From NCBI GenBank assembly GCA_019279435.1, contig JAAALK010000547.1:186001-250000 (forward strand): a DNA stretch of 64,000 nucleotides. Direction: 5' to 3'. The stretch is from Zizania palustris. Lineage: Eukaryota > Streptophyta > Magnoliopsida > Poales > Poaceae. Both the position numbers and the translations under genes were made by a program. A model generated the notes under the pieces. That model searched no databases, was not told the DNA's origin, and saw only the letters and a list, made by a program, of their open reading frames with translations. This document shows, one piece after another, positions 34,901-45,506 of this stretch (position 1 is its first letter; each line of letters opens with the position of its first letter).

Positions 34901-35835
34901 GGGTATTCACTGACTACCGGTATCTCCTCCAAGGTAATCTGATGTAGTCTTGGTCTTTTGATCTTCATGCTTGGCATCTGAAATGTGACGGCAGTCCCTT
35001 CTCCACTGGTGTTGGCGCAAATGTTACGCCAACAGGTTCTCGGTAATCAAGAACGAACAAACAGGAAGTTTGTGCTTTAGGACTACTTTGAGCCTCCGAA
35101 AAGGATAATAGCTCAAGTGGTCCGAATAAGTGTAGATGAACAATTTGTTCTGGATCCCCCCTTACAAGGTACAATGGGGGGTATTTATAGGGGAAAAAGC
35201 ATAAGGAAAAGACCTATTTACCCCTAAATTACAACCGACATAGTAGAAACTATTCGGTACTATAAACAAGGTTATACTCGGTAAAGCACTGCAAGGTAGA
35301 TGGATAAGCTGGACATCCAATCAATCGTGTCCTTCGGCTTCTAGGCCTCCATCTTCCCTTCGGAGGGTCCTCTAGGGCTTCGCACCGTAGCACCCTCCGG
35401 TCGTGGCGACGTTTGCTCCGAACAACAGTCCACCGGCTTCGGGGTCCTTATCAGCCAACGAAGGGTTAATCTTTAAGTCTTGGAAATAGAGTAATTTCCC
35501 CCAACAACTGGTCACAGTCACTTTTCTCTGGGCACACTCTATTATTCCTTGGTATTTATTGAGCCAATCCATTCCCAGAATGAGATCCAAGCCTTGGCAT
35601 TCAATAAGTATGGGATCGACCCAAAATATGGTGCCGTGGATATCTATCCATACCTTAGGGCTATAGGTTAAAGCTAGGGTTTGTTTTCCCGGGGTGACTA
35701 TTTGCACGGCTCTTGGTAGGTCTTCTATGTTTAAATTGTTCTTTTCCACAAAGGCAATTGATATGAAGGAGTGCGTAGCTCCAGTGTCAAATAAACCACG
35801 ACAAGTGCTGAATGTACCAAGAACTTACCCATCAC
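31999..35835 (-). pseudogene. protease-RT-RNase H-integrase-chromodomain of element F, frameshifted and split
   Basis: Retropepsin has LFDTGATHSF (Asp codon 35788-35786). A solo LTR (35010-35506) interrupts the frame after protease. A 686-codon open frame at 34659-32599 holds RT (CVDYRALNEVTIKNKYLLPR, active site FIDDILIYS with DD at 34353-34348), RNase H (HYHPGKANVVADALSRK) and integrase (CDTCRRVKAEH, GMDFITGLPK, SDRGSQFTS). Near 32600 the frame shifts. The C-terminus (32455-31999) has a GPRYVGPF segment and a chromodomain (KILEVKERITRSRVIRFCKV, EEATWEKEDEL), which in chromoviruses steers integration to particular chromatin. A stop also lies near 34798. Confidence 0.9.
35010..35506 (-). mobile_element. 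solo LTR of the Tat family, in the protease-RT linker of F
   Basis: It starts TGTTGGCGCAAATG, ends CCCCCAACA, and has a perfect TSD ACTGG at 35005-35009 and 35507-35511. The 497 bp are of the same family as the LTRs of A, C and D (shared TTTACGCC/ACGCCAACA end, ATTTATAGG TATA region, ACAACCGACA). The F frame resumes in register across the TSD. It is the product of LTR-LTR recombination after insertion. Confidence 0.92.
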
Positions 35836-35860
35836 TATCTCTGGTGCGGCCTGAGCTTCT

Positions 35861-36976
35861 TCAGCGGATGGCGGGGTTCGCGGCAACTCCTTGGACACGC
35901 TTGGGGTGGGGGCAAGAATTGGAGTAATGCCCTTCCTGGCGGCAGTTGAAGCAAACCACATGCTTGCCGTGCTTGTCGCGCAGGGTCTCCGCCTTTTTAG
36001 CCGGGGCGGCTGGTGCGGCGGGAGCGGGGCGAGGTTGTCCGGCTCCGGTGTTAGCGACAGGTGGTGCCGGACGATATACCAGGCGAGGGTGGTACTGTGG
36101 TGCTGGTGGAGGAGGGGTGAAGCGAGGCCTCTGAGCCATGCCCTGGTTTTGCCGAAAGGCGATCATCCTCTTTCTCTTCAGGTCGACCTTGTTCTGCTCG
36201 GTCTCCTGAATAATAGCTTTATTCACCAACTTTAGGAAGTTGGCGAAATCTCCGGAGATAAGCTGTAGGGACAGCTCATCCTTCAATCCCCGGGGGAACT
36301 TGGCCTTCCTGGCCGCATCTGTACGGACCTCCTCAGGTGCGTACCTGGCCAGACGGTTGAACTCGTACAGGTATTCTGTTACGGACCTGCTCCCCTGCTG
36401 TAGGTCCCTGAACTCTTGCTGTTTTTGTGCTATGATGCCGTCGGGGATGTGAGCGGCACGGAAAGCAGCCGAGAACTCCGCCCAGGTATGGACGTGTCCC
36501 TCGGGTAGGGTCTCGCGCAGGTTGTCCCACCACTCTGCGGCGGGACCATGGAGTTGGTGGGTGGCGAAGGCCACCTTCTCCTGCTCAGTGCAGGTCAGAA
36601 GATCGAGCTTCTTCTCGATGGTCCTCAACCAATCCCCAGCCTCCATGGGGTTGGTGGTGCTCGAGAAAGTTGGTGGGCGGACTCGGAGGAACTCCGAGAG
36701 CTGAGAGGCGGGAGCGGGAGCTGGTGTGGCGGGGCGAGGCAGCTCGGGCTGTTGGTGGAGGCGGTAGAACTGAGCCTACTGCTCTTGCATCTGCTGCTGC
36801 TGCTGTTGCATCTGGTTCAAAAGGGCTGAGACCAGCTGGTTCTGGGTGGCCATCATTTCAGCCAGAGTGGGGTGGTTGGCGACCGGGGCTTGCCTCTGCC
36901 CAGTTGCTCCCCACTAAGGCAGGTTCCCGTTGTCTCCTCCGTTCTGAGGAGCGTCGGAACCCTGAGTGTTGGTCAT
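35861..36976 (-). pseudogene. gag of element F with two internal stops
   Basis: A likely ATG at 36976-36974 starts MTNTQGSDAPQNGG. TAG codons follow near 36915 and 36778 (after a QQQQQ run), and the frame is then open from 36775 to the zinc-knuckle region. Capsid-like motifs are WWDNLRETL and EFRDLQQGSRSVTEYLYEFN, followed by a Pro/Ala-rich linker and a CCHC knuckle CFNCRQEGHYSNSC near 35925-35970. Gag would form the particle and package RNA. The nonsense codons make this copy defective. Confidence 0.85.
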
Positions 36977-37162
36977 CCTGAAGTTTCCAAAGTAGACAAT
37001 ATTTACTTGGAGGATATCATTATTATTAAGGTTTATTCAAAAATTTGCCGTTCTTGCGGTTACATCTTATTTATATCTTCATTCATGCCTTATTTTTGAC
37101 ATGAATGATAATACAATCAAGTAAAAAGAAAAAAAGAAAAGCAATCAACCGTAAATCTACGT

Positions 37163-37954
37163 CTATGGTAGCTCGGGGGACGGCTTGATCACGGGCTCGT
37201 GGGAGACGGTCGGGGTCGAGGAGCTGGATGGCCCAGCGGGTGGAGCACTGCGGGAGATCCTCTTGGGCCTCACGGTGGGGATCCAAAGGGGTTTCTTCTC
37301 ACGAGGCAGAAGAGGTGCGATCTCCTCAATGTCCTTCTTCAATTCTTCGATCTGGTGGCGGAGTTGTGGGTTGGTGACGACGTGCTGCCGAAGGAGCTCA
37401 TTCTGACGCCGTAACTCCTCTGCCTCGACAGCCAAACGGTGTCCCTGCTGGATACGGCGACGAAGATCTCCGTTCTCGCGGTTCAGATCCTCAGAAGAGT
37501 GTCGGTAAAAGCTGATCGTGTCGCGCTGTCCATTGGCATCCTGCAGTGCCTCGTAATGGAGATCATCCATGGCCTCCAATAAGCGCATGGTATGACCAAT
37601 CGCAGAATGACGCTGGGAGAGTGTGTTGACGAAGACGCTGTGGGGACTCCCTGGAGTGCGAAGAGGCACGAAGCGGAAGTCCGTGTCATAGAGCTCACTG
37701 TCATAGATCATCCGGAGCTCTCTGAGTGTCTGGAGAGCAGTGCGCTGACTGGCAACCAAGAAGGTAGGTCCTCCTCCGTGATAGGTGTGAGCTGTCTGAG
37801 GGGAGGGCTGGACGATGACGGTTACCTCACAGAAGCTTTCTTCCTCATCGGGGAAGACTCCATGGTACATCGGCTCGTGCTCAAATCCGAGGAAACTGAC
37901 GAGCATGCGCAGCTCACGGATGAAACCAACCTCATCACGAAGAGTCCCGCTCAT
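37163..37954 (-). CDS. 263-aa pre-gag ORF of element F, unknown function
   Basis: It starts MSGTLRDEVGFIRELRML and lies between the primer-binding site (38092-38104) and gag (36976), on the sense strand. Residues 1-130 look globular; residues 150-225 are charged and heptad-like, a probable coiled coil (EDLNRENGDLRRRIQQG, EELRRQNELLRQH); and the tail is Pro/Ser-rich and basic. It is fully open although gag and pol of the same copy are damaged. I do not recognise a family. It could be a leader-encoded accessory protein or a captured host fragment. Confidence 0.6.
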   Translation of the reverse strand: MSGTLRDEVGFIRELRMLVSFLGFEHEPMYHGVFPDEEESFCEVTVIVQPSPQTAHTYHGGGPTFLVASQRTALQTLRELRMIYDSELYDTDFRFVPLRTPGSPHSVFVNTLSQRHSAIGHTMRLLEAMDDLHYEALQDANGQRDTISFYRHSSEDLNRENGDLRRRIQQGHRLAVEAEELRRQNELLRQHVVTNPQLRHQIEELKKDIEEIAPLLPREKKPLWIPTVRPKRISRSAPPAGPSSSSTPTVSHEPVIKPSPELP

Positions 37955-38091
37955 GGTATGGACCGGCGTCTACAAAAGAGAGAAAGTTTTTGTGAAAATC
38001 TCGGAAGATGAGAGGATAAGTAATGTTTGTAAGAAAATATAGCAAGTATAAGTCCTAAGGTCAGGTCTGTTTGGCTTCCTACAGTCAAGTC

Positions 38092-38104
38092 GGCTCTGAT
38101 ACCA
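38092..38104 (-). promoter_or_regulatory. primer-binding site of element F (initiator Met-tRNA type)
   Basis: On the minus strand TGGTATCAGAGCC starts three bases after the end of the 5' LTR. It is the standard plant initiator-Met primer site and fixes the orientation of F. Confidence 0.85.
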
Positions 38105-38107
38105 TCT

Positions 38108-41100
38108 TGTCGCGCCCCGATTTAATAAATCAGGACTTTATTGAAATTCCATAGAAAATCAATAAAACAAGACGTTCATCAAGCGACCACGTACAATACG
38201 GGCAATCATTCATGGTTCGTAGACCGCATTAATACAAAAGTGAATGAAAATGAAGAGAAACTAATAAAATCAAGGGTCCTAGATGAACGCCTCCTTCTAG
38301 TCTCGCCTTGACTGGGTCGCTACTCCAGACCTTAATCCTCCTCGTAGTAGACGGGCTCTGATGGTGTAAGTCAACGGGGTGAGTACAGATGTACTCAGCA
38401 AGCCACCGAATGCAAATATAATGCAAGGTAATGACAAGGGAGGTAGTGGCTAGTTTTGCGGAAGCAGCATAATTGTAAAGCTTTAAATGTGAGCAATTTA
38501 TTAGTACGGAAAAGTAAACATGTGTATGCATCATCATCTTCTAACTCGAGGAGTACATTTTACCTCCTCGCACAACAGTTCTTACATGCCATGAGTAACT
38601 CAACCATTCAAACATTTGTAAACTAACTGCGAGTAGTCACACAACCTGCCCTTGACCGTGGGCTCGGCTTTTCGAAAAGATTGATTTTACTCTGATCAGA
38701 GATGTACCACTGTACCCACAAGTCACGCACTCATCACTTACACCAAAGTGTAATGAGATGACCCATTTCACGGGAACTCGTGCCAAAACCTTCCATATAG
38801 TCCTCCCCGACTCAACATCACCCTCTTATAGGTTTCATATGGTGTCCCGATGCGTCGGAGCCCCACCATACCCCCCCTTGAGCCTCGTCGGTACAAGTCG
38901 CCCGCAGGCTTGCCCCTTGCCCCCTCCACTATGGTGCATCGAGTCGGAGTATTCCATACTTCCAGTTAGGACTTACCCATTAGACTTGTGGTTGGTACGG
39001 AAGTGCTTTGCAACAGATCCCGCAGACCGGTCCTTATAGTGCTCCGGGTGCGACAAACCAATGCCCGAGCTTGCACCCGGAACCCACCATACTTATAACT
39101 TAGCCAACTCCAACAGAGTCCAGAGACGAGAATAACAGGGAAATTCATATATCAGAATCCAGCTATCTACGACTCATTCTTTTTATCCTATAGCAGTTGT
39201 GCCGGTACATTGGGCACTAACTAATAATTTTATAGTAGAGTGACAAGGAGTTAAGGCTCAATAAGCATGGCTTGGGTTTGCACACAAGGACGGGGATCTA
39301 ATAAATATAAGTGTAAGGCTTGATTATTGGACTAATGCAATATTAACCTATGAGTTATAGCGATAATTTATTAAAACATGGGCTCAAATATGATCAACTG
39401 TTTCCACAGGGGTGGTCGATGACTTGCCTTGATCAGCAAAGGGGGATGGAGGAACCTCGGGGTAGAACTCCTGCTCCTCGACGAACTCGTAGTCTTCACG
39501 ATACGGAAAATATACAATACATTAAATAAACAGATAAAATCCACCAAATAATAAACATACATATTTGTGGGTTTTATTATGTTGAATAAAGCTTCATTAT
39601 TCTGATGTTTGGTGATTAAACAGTAAACTTATTTTTCTCAAGGCTTTTCTAATTTATTTTCCTGAATTAATAATTTACCCCTAAGGGGTTTTTATTCTTT
39701 TATTTGTTAAAAATATTTTGGGTAACAGTAACATACTGTTTTTATGGGATTAATGTGTAGAGAATATTATTCTGGTTCCAACAAAATTTGAATGGTGAAA
39801 TTTGGAGTTAAAATGAGCAAGTTATGAATTTTCAAAGTTTAAATCAATTTCTGGAATTTTATTTAAACAGAAAATGGGCTTTAGTCCACGGTGAACCAGG
39901 CCCACGGTGGACTGCAGCACTGTGCGCGTGGACCAGATCAACCAGATCCGTTGGATCCAGATCCGGCGGCCAGGCGCGAGGCGGGATCCTTTAAGTGAAA
40001 ATGGATGGCTCAGATTAAATCGCATCGAACCAGTACGCGTGGACGCACCAGATCGCTCGGAGGTTTTAAGTGGTGATCGACGGCCGAGAGGCCTCGATAC
40101 CCCTTTGACCAGATCTGAGGGCCCTGATTAAATCCCGAAGGGATTTAATCGTAGCCCTCCGATCGTGATCGGACGGCCACGATGCCTTCCGGCACGGCAC
40201 GGGCGTAAGGGGTACGTACCCTTCGTCTCCGGTGACGGCGAGGCCTCGGGCGTGGTGGCAGCGGTGGTGGCGAGCGCCTACGTGCCTAGCTAGGGCCAAA
40301 AATGGAACGCGGAGGTGATGGGGGTCCTGACAGTACCTTCGGTGGCGACGATGGGGGCCCGGAGGTGACCGGCGGCGAGCGTAGACGGCGGAGGGGTTTC
40401 GGGTGCTCGACGGCGACGGCGATCCGGCGGGTTCCACGGCCAACAGAGGGGTGGCCGAGGAAGGGCGGACGTCGATGGTCACACTGGTGGCGGTGGCTAG
40501 GACGGGGGAGGTCCGAGGCGATGGCGAGGGCTCGCTGGAGGCGAAGCAGAGCTAAAGGCCGAAAAGAAGGCGGCGGCGCTCTGTTCTCGCTCGGCTTGGG
40601 TTGCTACGGTGTGGACTGAGCGCGGTGAGGGCGAGGGTATAAATAGGGGCTCGCCGGCGCCCAGATGGCAAGGAATGCCGGGGAACCCGAAGGGCTCCTT
40701 CCTTTTCCGGCGAGATTCCCAAAAGCATCGGATAGCCTTCCATAAGCGCAAAAACTTGTCGGCTAAGGAAGGAAAGGGGGCGGCGGCGACCAGGGAAAGT
40801 GATCCGGGGTGATCCGGGCGATCGCGGTGGCCGGCGGCGAGGAAACAGAAAGGAATCGCCGGGGAGAAGGAAGGTAGGGATCCCCTTCCATGGAGAAGAC
40901 GAATCTGACAGGTGGGCTCCACCTGTCAGAGGGCGAACGGGAAAACGAGCGCCGACAGGCGGGGCCGAGCGGTTAGTGGGCGAAGGCGGGCGCAGGAGGC
41001 TGCCAAGTGGGGCCAAGCGGGGCGCGGCGGGAGAGAGGGAAGTGGGGGAACGCGCCGACAGGCGGGTCCCACATGTCAGCGACGCGAGTGCTGGGCTGGG

Positions 41101-41409
41101 TTGGGCCGAGGCACTTTGGAGGTTGAGGCCCGTTAAAGATTTTAATTCTTTTCTGATTTAAAACAAATTCAGTAATTCATATATTTGGTTAAGGGTTGAA
41201 TCACTATTGATAAAAATTTGTAAAAAATCCTAGAATTATATTTTGGCCTCTAGTTCATCTCATAAAATTTTCAAGTCCAGATTTTGAATGTTTCTCCCTG
41301 TTTGGCTTTATTAGGGCTCTTTTAGGATTTTCTTAATTATAAATTGCAGAAATGTATTTAATAATATTTTTCTTTTATTTTAATTCCTTTTTATTTCTGG
41401 GGTGTTACA
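38108..41409 (-). repeat. 5' LTR of element F (3302 bp)
   Basis: It is full length with TGTCGCGCC and GTGTTACA plus-strand ends. The GC-rich part (about 40200-41100) carries a likely core promoter read on the minus strand (CTATTTATACC near 40635-40645), followed by a leader with a possible splice donor (GAAGGTACTG near 40335). Confidence 0.85.
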
Positions 41410-44088
41410 CTGGCGAAGCTCTTCTGAATCCTCAAGCATGTCGAAGTCAACATCCGAAGGTTGAGCTTGGGCAAGTACAAAATACCCCCGCATTTCTATT
41501 AATAAACTAACAAGTCATTTACAGGTCTACGACTACGAATTACAAAAGAGCCTAAGGAGGTCTACACCTTCGGTGGAGAGGGTTTGACATTGAAGGCTGA
41601 GCTGGCGAGGCCTGCGCCCTGGCTTGGCGTAAGCGGGTGACTCGTTGTAGCTCGAGGATCGCTTTGCACCCTTGGGTCTTCTAGGGTTCCTGAAGCCGGC
41701 GCCATGCCCGTGGACTGTCGAGGAGGGTGAAGCCGGCGCCATGCCCGGTGGCTTTATCAACCCCTCGAACCACGAGGCCCTCCAAATCTTGGCCAGCGGC
41801 ATGAAGATCAGAGCAATCCATCGCCAACTTCGCCCTAGCCTCCTCCGAAGCTCGAAGCGCTTCCCGAAGCATTTCAGTCTCCGAAGCCAATCTTTTGCCT
41901 TAGCTGCCTTGGACCTCACCGCCTCCACTGCTGCTTCGGCTTGCTTCTGTCTTTCAACGGCTTCTGAAGCCTGGCACCAAAGGGCGTCACTCTCCTCCAC
42001 CAAAATGGTTTCTCGGTGACCCACGGAGGCCACTGTCACGGTAGGCAGTGCGAAGGCCTGGCAAGATTCGAGAAATCTTTAGTATTGCTAAAGAGCTAAG
42101 TACCAAACGAAGCCTATGCGAAGCTTCGTTCACTTGAACGAGGGCTTCGTTGGCATTCATGAAGAGGTCGAAGTGGCTGGCGCGGCTGAGCTGTGCCACA
42201 AAGTCCCCCTTCACCACAGCCACACAGCCATCGTAGAAGAAGTCGATGGCCGCCTCCATCACGGGTCCACTCAGAAGCAGGTGCTGGATTAAGGGCGTCA
42301 GAAACACAGGCCCTGCTAGAGCGGGGCTCTGGTCTACTACCTCGACCACTTCCTCATGTTATTCTTGAGGGGCCCCTCCGCCGCGGTTGCCCCCCTCGTC
42401 TTCTTCGGACGAGGATTTCTCAGACTCCGAGCTGCTGCTACTTTCGCTGCTATCGGAGGACCCCTCCGTATCTGCCACGGCAGGCCTCACATCATCACCA
42501 GCACTTGAAGAAAAGTACAAGTCAATACACATGAATTTAAGGAGAAGTGTGATCCAAGTGTCTACCTTCGTCAGCTTCCTCTTCGCCCGAAGAGATGTCC
42601 TGGAAGGCCGTGGGAGAAATATGTGTCCCCTAGTCCCTCTGCTGGGCTGCCTGGGCCCTAGGCTCCGCGCTCGAAGGGGCCGTCCCCGAAGCCTCTGACA
42701 CCACCACTTCGGTTGTTGCCACAGCCTCCGGCACCACCACTTCGGCCGTTGTAGTAGAAGCATCCTCGGGCTCCCCTCCAGCAGCGAGGTCCAGAGATGC
42801 ATGCTCCACCACGACAAGGGTTTCATCCGCCGAGGGCTCGGAGCAAACCTCGAGGATTCTGCGGACTTCGAGGCCTCGAGCTCCTCATCGTCCACCCATT
42901 TCCTCTTCGAGCCACTTGCCGAAGGTGCCGAGCCGATGAAGTCTAGGAGTGTTTGGACCCCCTCGGTGCCGAGCCAGGTCCACACATGGTTCCATCGCTC
43001 CCAAGACCCCACCAGAGCAAGCCTTTAGTTTTGCTCGTCCGGTGTCAAAGGCCCCACGACGCATTCGGTGACCACTATAGCCTCCTCCAGAGGCCGCACA
43101 TCATGCGCAACTTCATCAAAAATTCCAAGTCAGCACAAGTTAAACTTCACAAAGTACGAATGTAAAAAAAGTTCAAAGCCTTACCAAGACGCTCCGCGAA
43201 TACTTTGCTCGGACCCTCTGAGCCCGGAGCCAGGAACAAGTCCTTCGGCCAGGAGAGTGGGAGGGGGATAAGCCAAAGGGTGATGAACTCTTCAGCCAAG
43301 TCCCTCATGCTCATCTTCGAGGCCACCCTTCGTAGGAGCAGGATCCTCGATTGGAGTGTCTCAGAGGTTGACTTCACCGTGCCTTTGCGACGGTAGGAGA
43401 TGAGCGTGTTGGTACTCTGAAGGGGGGAGTCCGCGCCCACCGAAGCATAAAACCATTACTGGTCCCACTTCGAATACCATTTATTGTTGATGACCCTCGC
43501 TAGGAAGTCAGCTAGGAACTCTTTGCGGAGTTGGAAGTTGGCGCTCCCAAAGGCTAAGGCCCTCTCGACGCCATCTGGCCCCTCCCTCCGCTTCAGCTGA
43601 CAGCTCGCGTCGTGAAGGGCGACAAAGAAGTCCACATGCCCTTCGCAGCCTTCGGCCCTCATGGCCCACTCAAAAATTGCAAGCCTCGCCATGACATTCG
43701 GGGACAGGTGAGGAAGCTCGAAGTTGTAAGCCTTCATCACCTCGCTCAGCATGTCCACCGCTGGCATCCCGAGCCCCGCCTCGAAGAAGTCCTTGAAGAC
43801 GACGACTTCGTCAAGCTGAGGCCTCGGGATCATCTCTGACTTCTTAGGCACCTGAAGCCAGATGCCCTTAGAGATCCTCCCTTCGCAGATCCTTTGGATG
43901 AACTCCTCCATCGAGACTGAAGCCCACAACTCCAAAGATTGCTCGAACCTGTCCGATGGTGACTGAAGGTCCCTCGGCCCAAGGTTCCTCGCAGCAGGCT
44001 TCGCCGCAGCCGCCACCGCCTGGGCCTGGACCGAGCTCAAGATCGCGCCCAGGGCCAAGGCCTTCTTCGACGCAGCCTTCTTTGGCAT
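41410..44088 (-). pseudogene. 5' and middle exons of the antisense gene of element E
   Basis: It starts MPKKAASKKALALGAILSS at 44088. The conserved domain has VFKDFFEAGLGMPAVDMLSEV, LPHLSPNVMARLAIFEWAMR and MSMRDLAEEFITL, clearly homologous to the A, C and D copies. A TAA at 43458-43456 interrupts the frame after KWYSKWDQ. A likely first donor is at 43184. The next exon has GSWERWNHVWTWLG (43010 downward), then Ser/Glu-rich segments, a coiled-coil stretch (41900-42030) and the EDSEELRQ exon at 41410-41450, which is cut by element F. The RYGEISGQ region present in A, C and D was not found. Confidence 0.7.
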
Positions 44089-44237
44089 CTTGCGAAGGGG
44101 TTCGGTGCGAAGGGTGCTAAAGGGCTTCGGAGCAGGTTGTGCACGAAGCTGAAGGTGGAGAGCAGAGAGCGAAGGTGGCTAGCAGATGAGGCTGAAGGCA
44201 AATTAAAGTGTAAGCGGTGCTATGGTACGCTAAGCCC

Positions 44238-44245
44238 CTTTTATA
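44238..44245 (-). promoter_or_regulatory. TATA box of the antisense gene in element E
   Basis: TATAAAAG on the minus strand, about 150 bp upstream of the ATG at 44088 and opposite in direction to the LTR promoter. Confidence 0.5.
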
Positions 44246-44582
44246 GGCGGTAAAAAGCGACCGCGCGCCCTGCTTCCGAAGTCTTTTTCACTGTTACCCA
44301 ATCCCCGCAGCCTCTAACCGCTGGGGCCAGGATGAAATCTAAAGCGAACCGTCATGCCCCCCGTACTGTAATGGCCCAAATTCCAACCATTAAGGGGCCG
44401 CTTGGACTCCCCGAGGGTGTCCCATCGCTCTGTGCATGCATTTATTGCCTGCGTAGTTCAAAGCCGGCCTTCGGTCCCAGGCTCCGAAGGCCTTCCTTCC
44501 TCGAAGCATCATTTCTTTCAGTGTCATTTGTCCCGAAGCGTGCACACCCCTTCGCCTCGAAGGGCTACGTGCGAGGGGCTAC

Positions 44583-45501
44583 TGTTGGGGGAAATAATTT
44601 TCCCTTAAATAGGGGCCAAATGGCGTCAGCCTCCGTAGGCCTCGGGTTCGGAGCCTGTCAACTAGCAAAGCCTCAAGACAAGCTTCGGCCGACTCCGACG
44701 AAGATAACGTCAAGAACAGCCAAGACTTACCCTTCTAGAGCCAAGTCTCCGAGATCCCTCCAATCCCTTCCGGAGCTAAGCCTCCAGGACCCCTCCAGAG
44801 CCAACCCTCTGGGACCCCTCCGGGTCCCCTCCGAAGCCAACCCTCTGGGATCACTCTAGGATCCCTCCGGCCCCCCTCCAGAGCCAAGCCTTCAGGACCC
44901 CTTCTGTCCCCTTCGAAGCCCTCTTCGGAGCCTTTCAGAGCCCTCTCCGAGAGCCGCTTCGGAGCCGCTTCGGATCCACTTCGGAGCCCACTTCGGGGTC
45001 TGCCTCGGAGTCCTCCTCGGATCACCCTCAGATAGCTCTGGCTGATACCCTCCGACAAGTACTTCGGTCTAGAAGAAATGTCCAAGTACTGCTACAGTAT
45101 AAAGCCATACCAAGGCCCTAGCCCCTTGTATGCCATATACCTGCTCCAGAAGTGATGTATATCCACCACGTCTATAAAGCCACATGTACAGTAGTATAAC
45201 CTTATTCCCTTCTTACCCCTATAAATCCTACAGCTTGTAGAGGGCAATTAGGTCTTTTCCTTTGGCCTGCGTGCCTATAAAAGCAAGGCCATGCCCTTGT
45301 AAAAGCGAGGATGTTCAGTTGAGGCAAATCTATGCCAAATCCACTATAAACTGGACGTAGGGTTATTATCCCTCCGGGGAGGCCCGAACCAGTATAAATC
45401 TTCTCTCTCTCTCTCTCTCTGTGAGAACCCTTCGAGGTTCATTCCATACGCCATACACCACCACATAAAACCTGTTTGTAACTAACATAATTGTTACAAC
45501 A
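44583..45501 (+). repeat. 3' LTR of element E (919 bp)
   Basis: It has the same ends as the 5' LTR but is about 100 bp longer, mainly through extra copies of the AGCC/CCCCTCCGG minisatellite between 44745 and 45010. The TATA box TATAAAAG is near 45285. The TSD ATTGG follows. Confidence 0.9.
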
Positions 45502-45506
45502 ATTGG

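Larger units (their letters stand above)
29515..41409 (-). mobile_element. Ty3/gypsy chromovirus F (Tekay-like)
   Basis: The plus-strand ends are TGTCGCGCC and GGGGTGTTACA, with a perfect TSD CTGGC at 29510-29514 and 41410-41414. It runs on the minus strand: 5' LTR 38108-41409, an initiator-Met primer site, a pre-gag ORF, gag with a zinc knuckle, protease, RT, RNase H, integrase with a C-terminal chromodomain, a polypurine tract and the 3' LTR 29515-31986. LTR pieces shared by both ends differ by only about 1%, so insertion is recent. The chromodomain and TGTAACACCCC LTR start suggest the Tekay/Del clade. Confidence 0.9.
26994..45501 (+). mobile_element. non-autonomous LTR retrotransposon E, split by element F
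   Basis: The 5' LTR is 26994-27810 and the 3' LTR 44583-45501, with a perfect TSD ATTGG at 26989-26993 and 45502-45506. After removing F (29515-41409) the element is about 6.6 kb. It has an LTR, a primer site TGGCGCCGTCCGTGGGGA, a palindromic repeat leader and a minus-strand multi-exon gene homologous to the antisense gene of elements A, C and D. No gag, protease, RT or integrase is present between the LTRs, so it must have depended on another element for mobility. Confidence 0.85.

Noticed and set aside
40302..40619. Arg/Gly-rich plus-strand frames in the GC-rich part of the F LTR
   Set aside because: Low-complexity GC-rich leader sequence of the LTR gives open frames by chance; no family signature.
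40635..40645. Plus-strand TATAAATAGGGG as a host promoter
   Set aside because: The reverse strand reads CTATTTATACC at the expected LTR promoter place followed by an LTR leader, so it is better explained as the LTR's own promoter.
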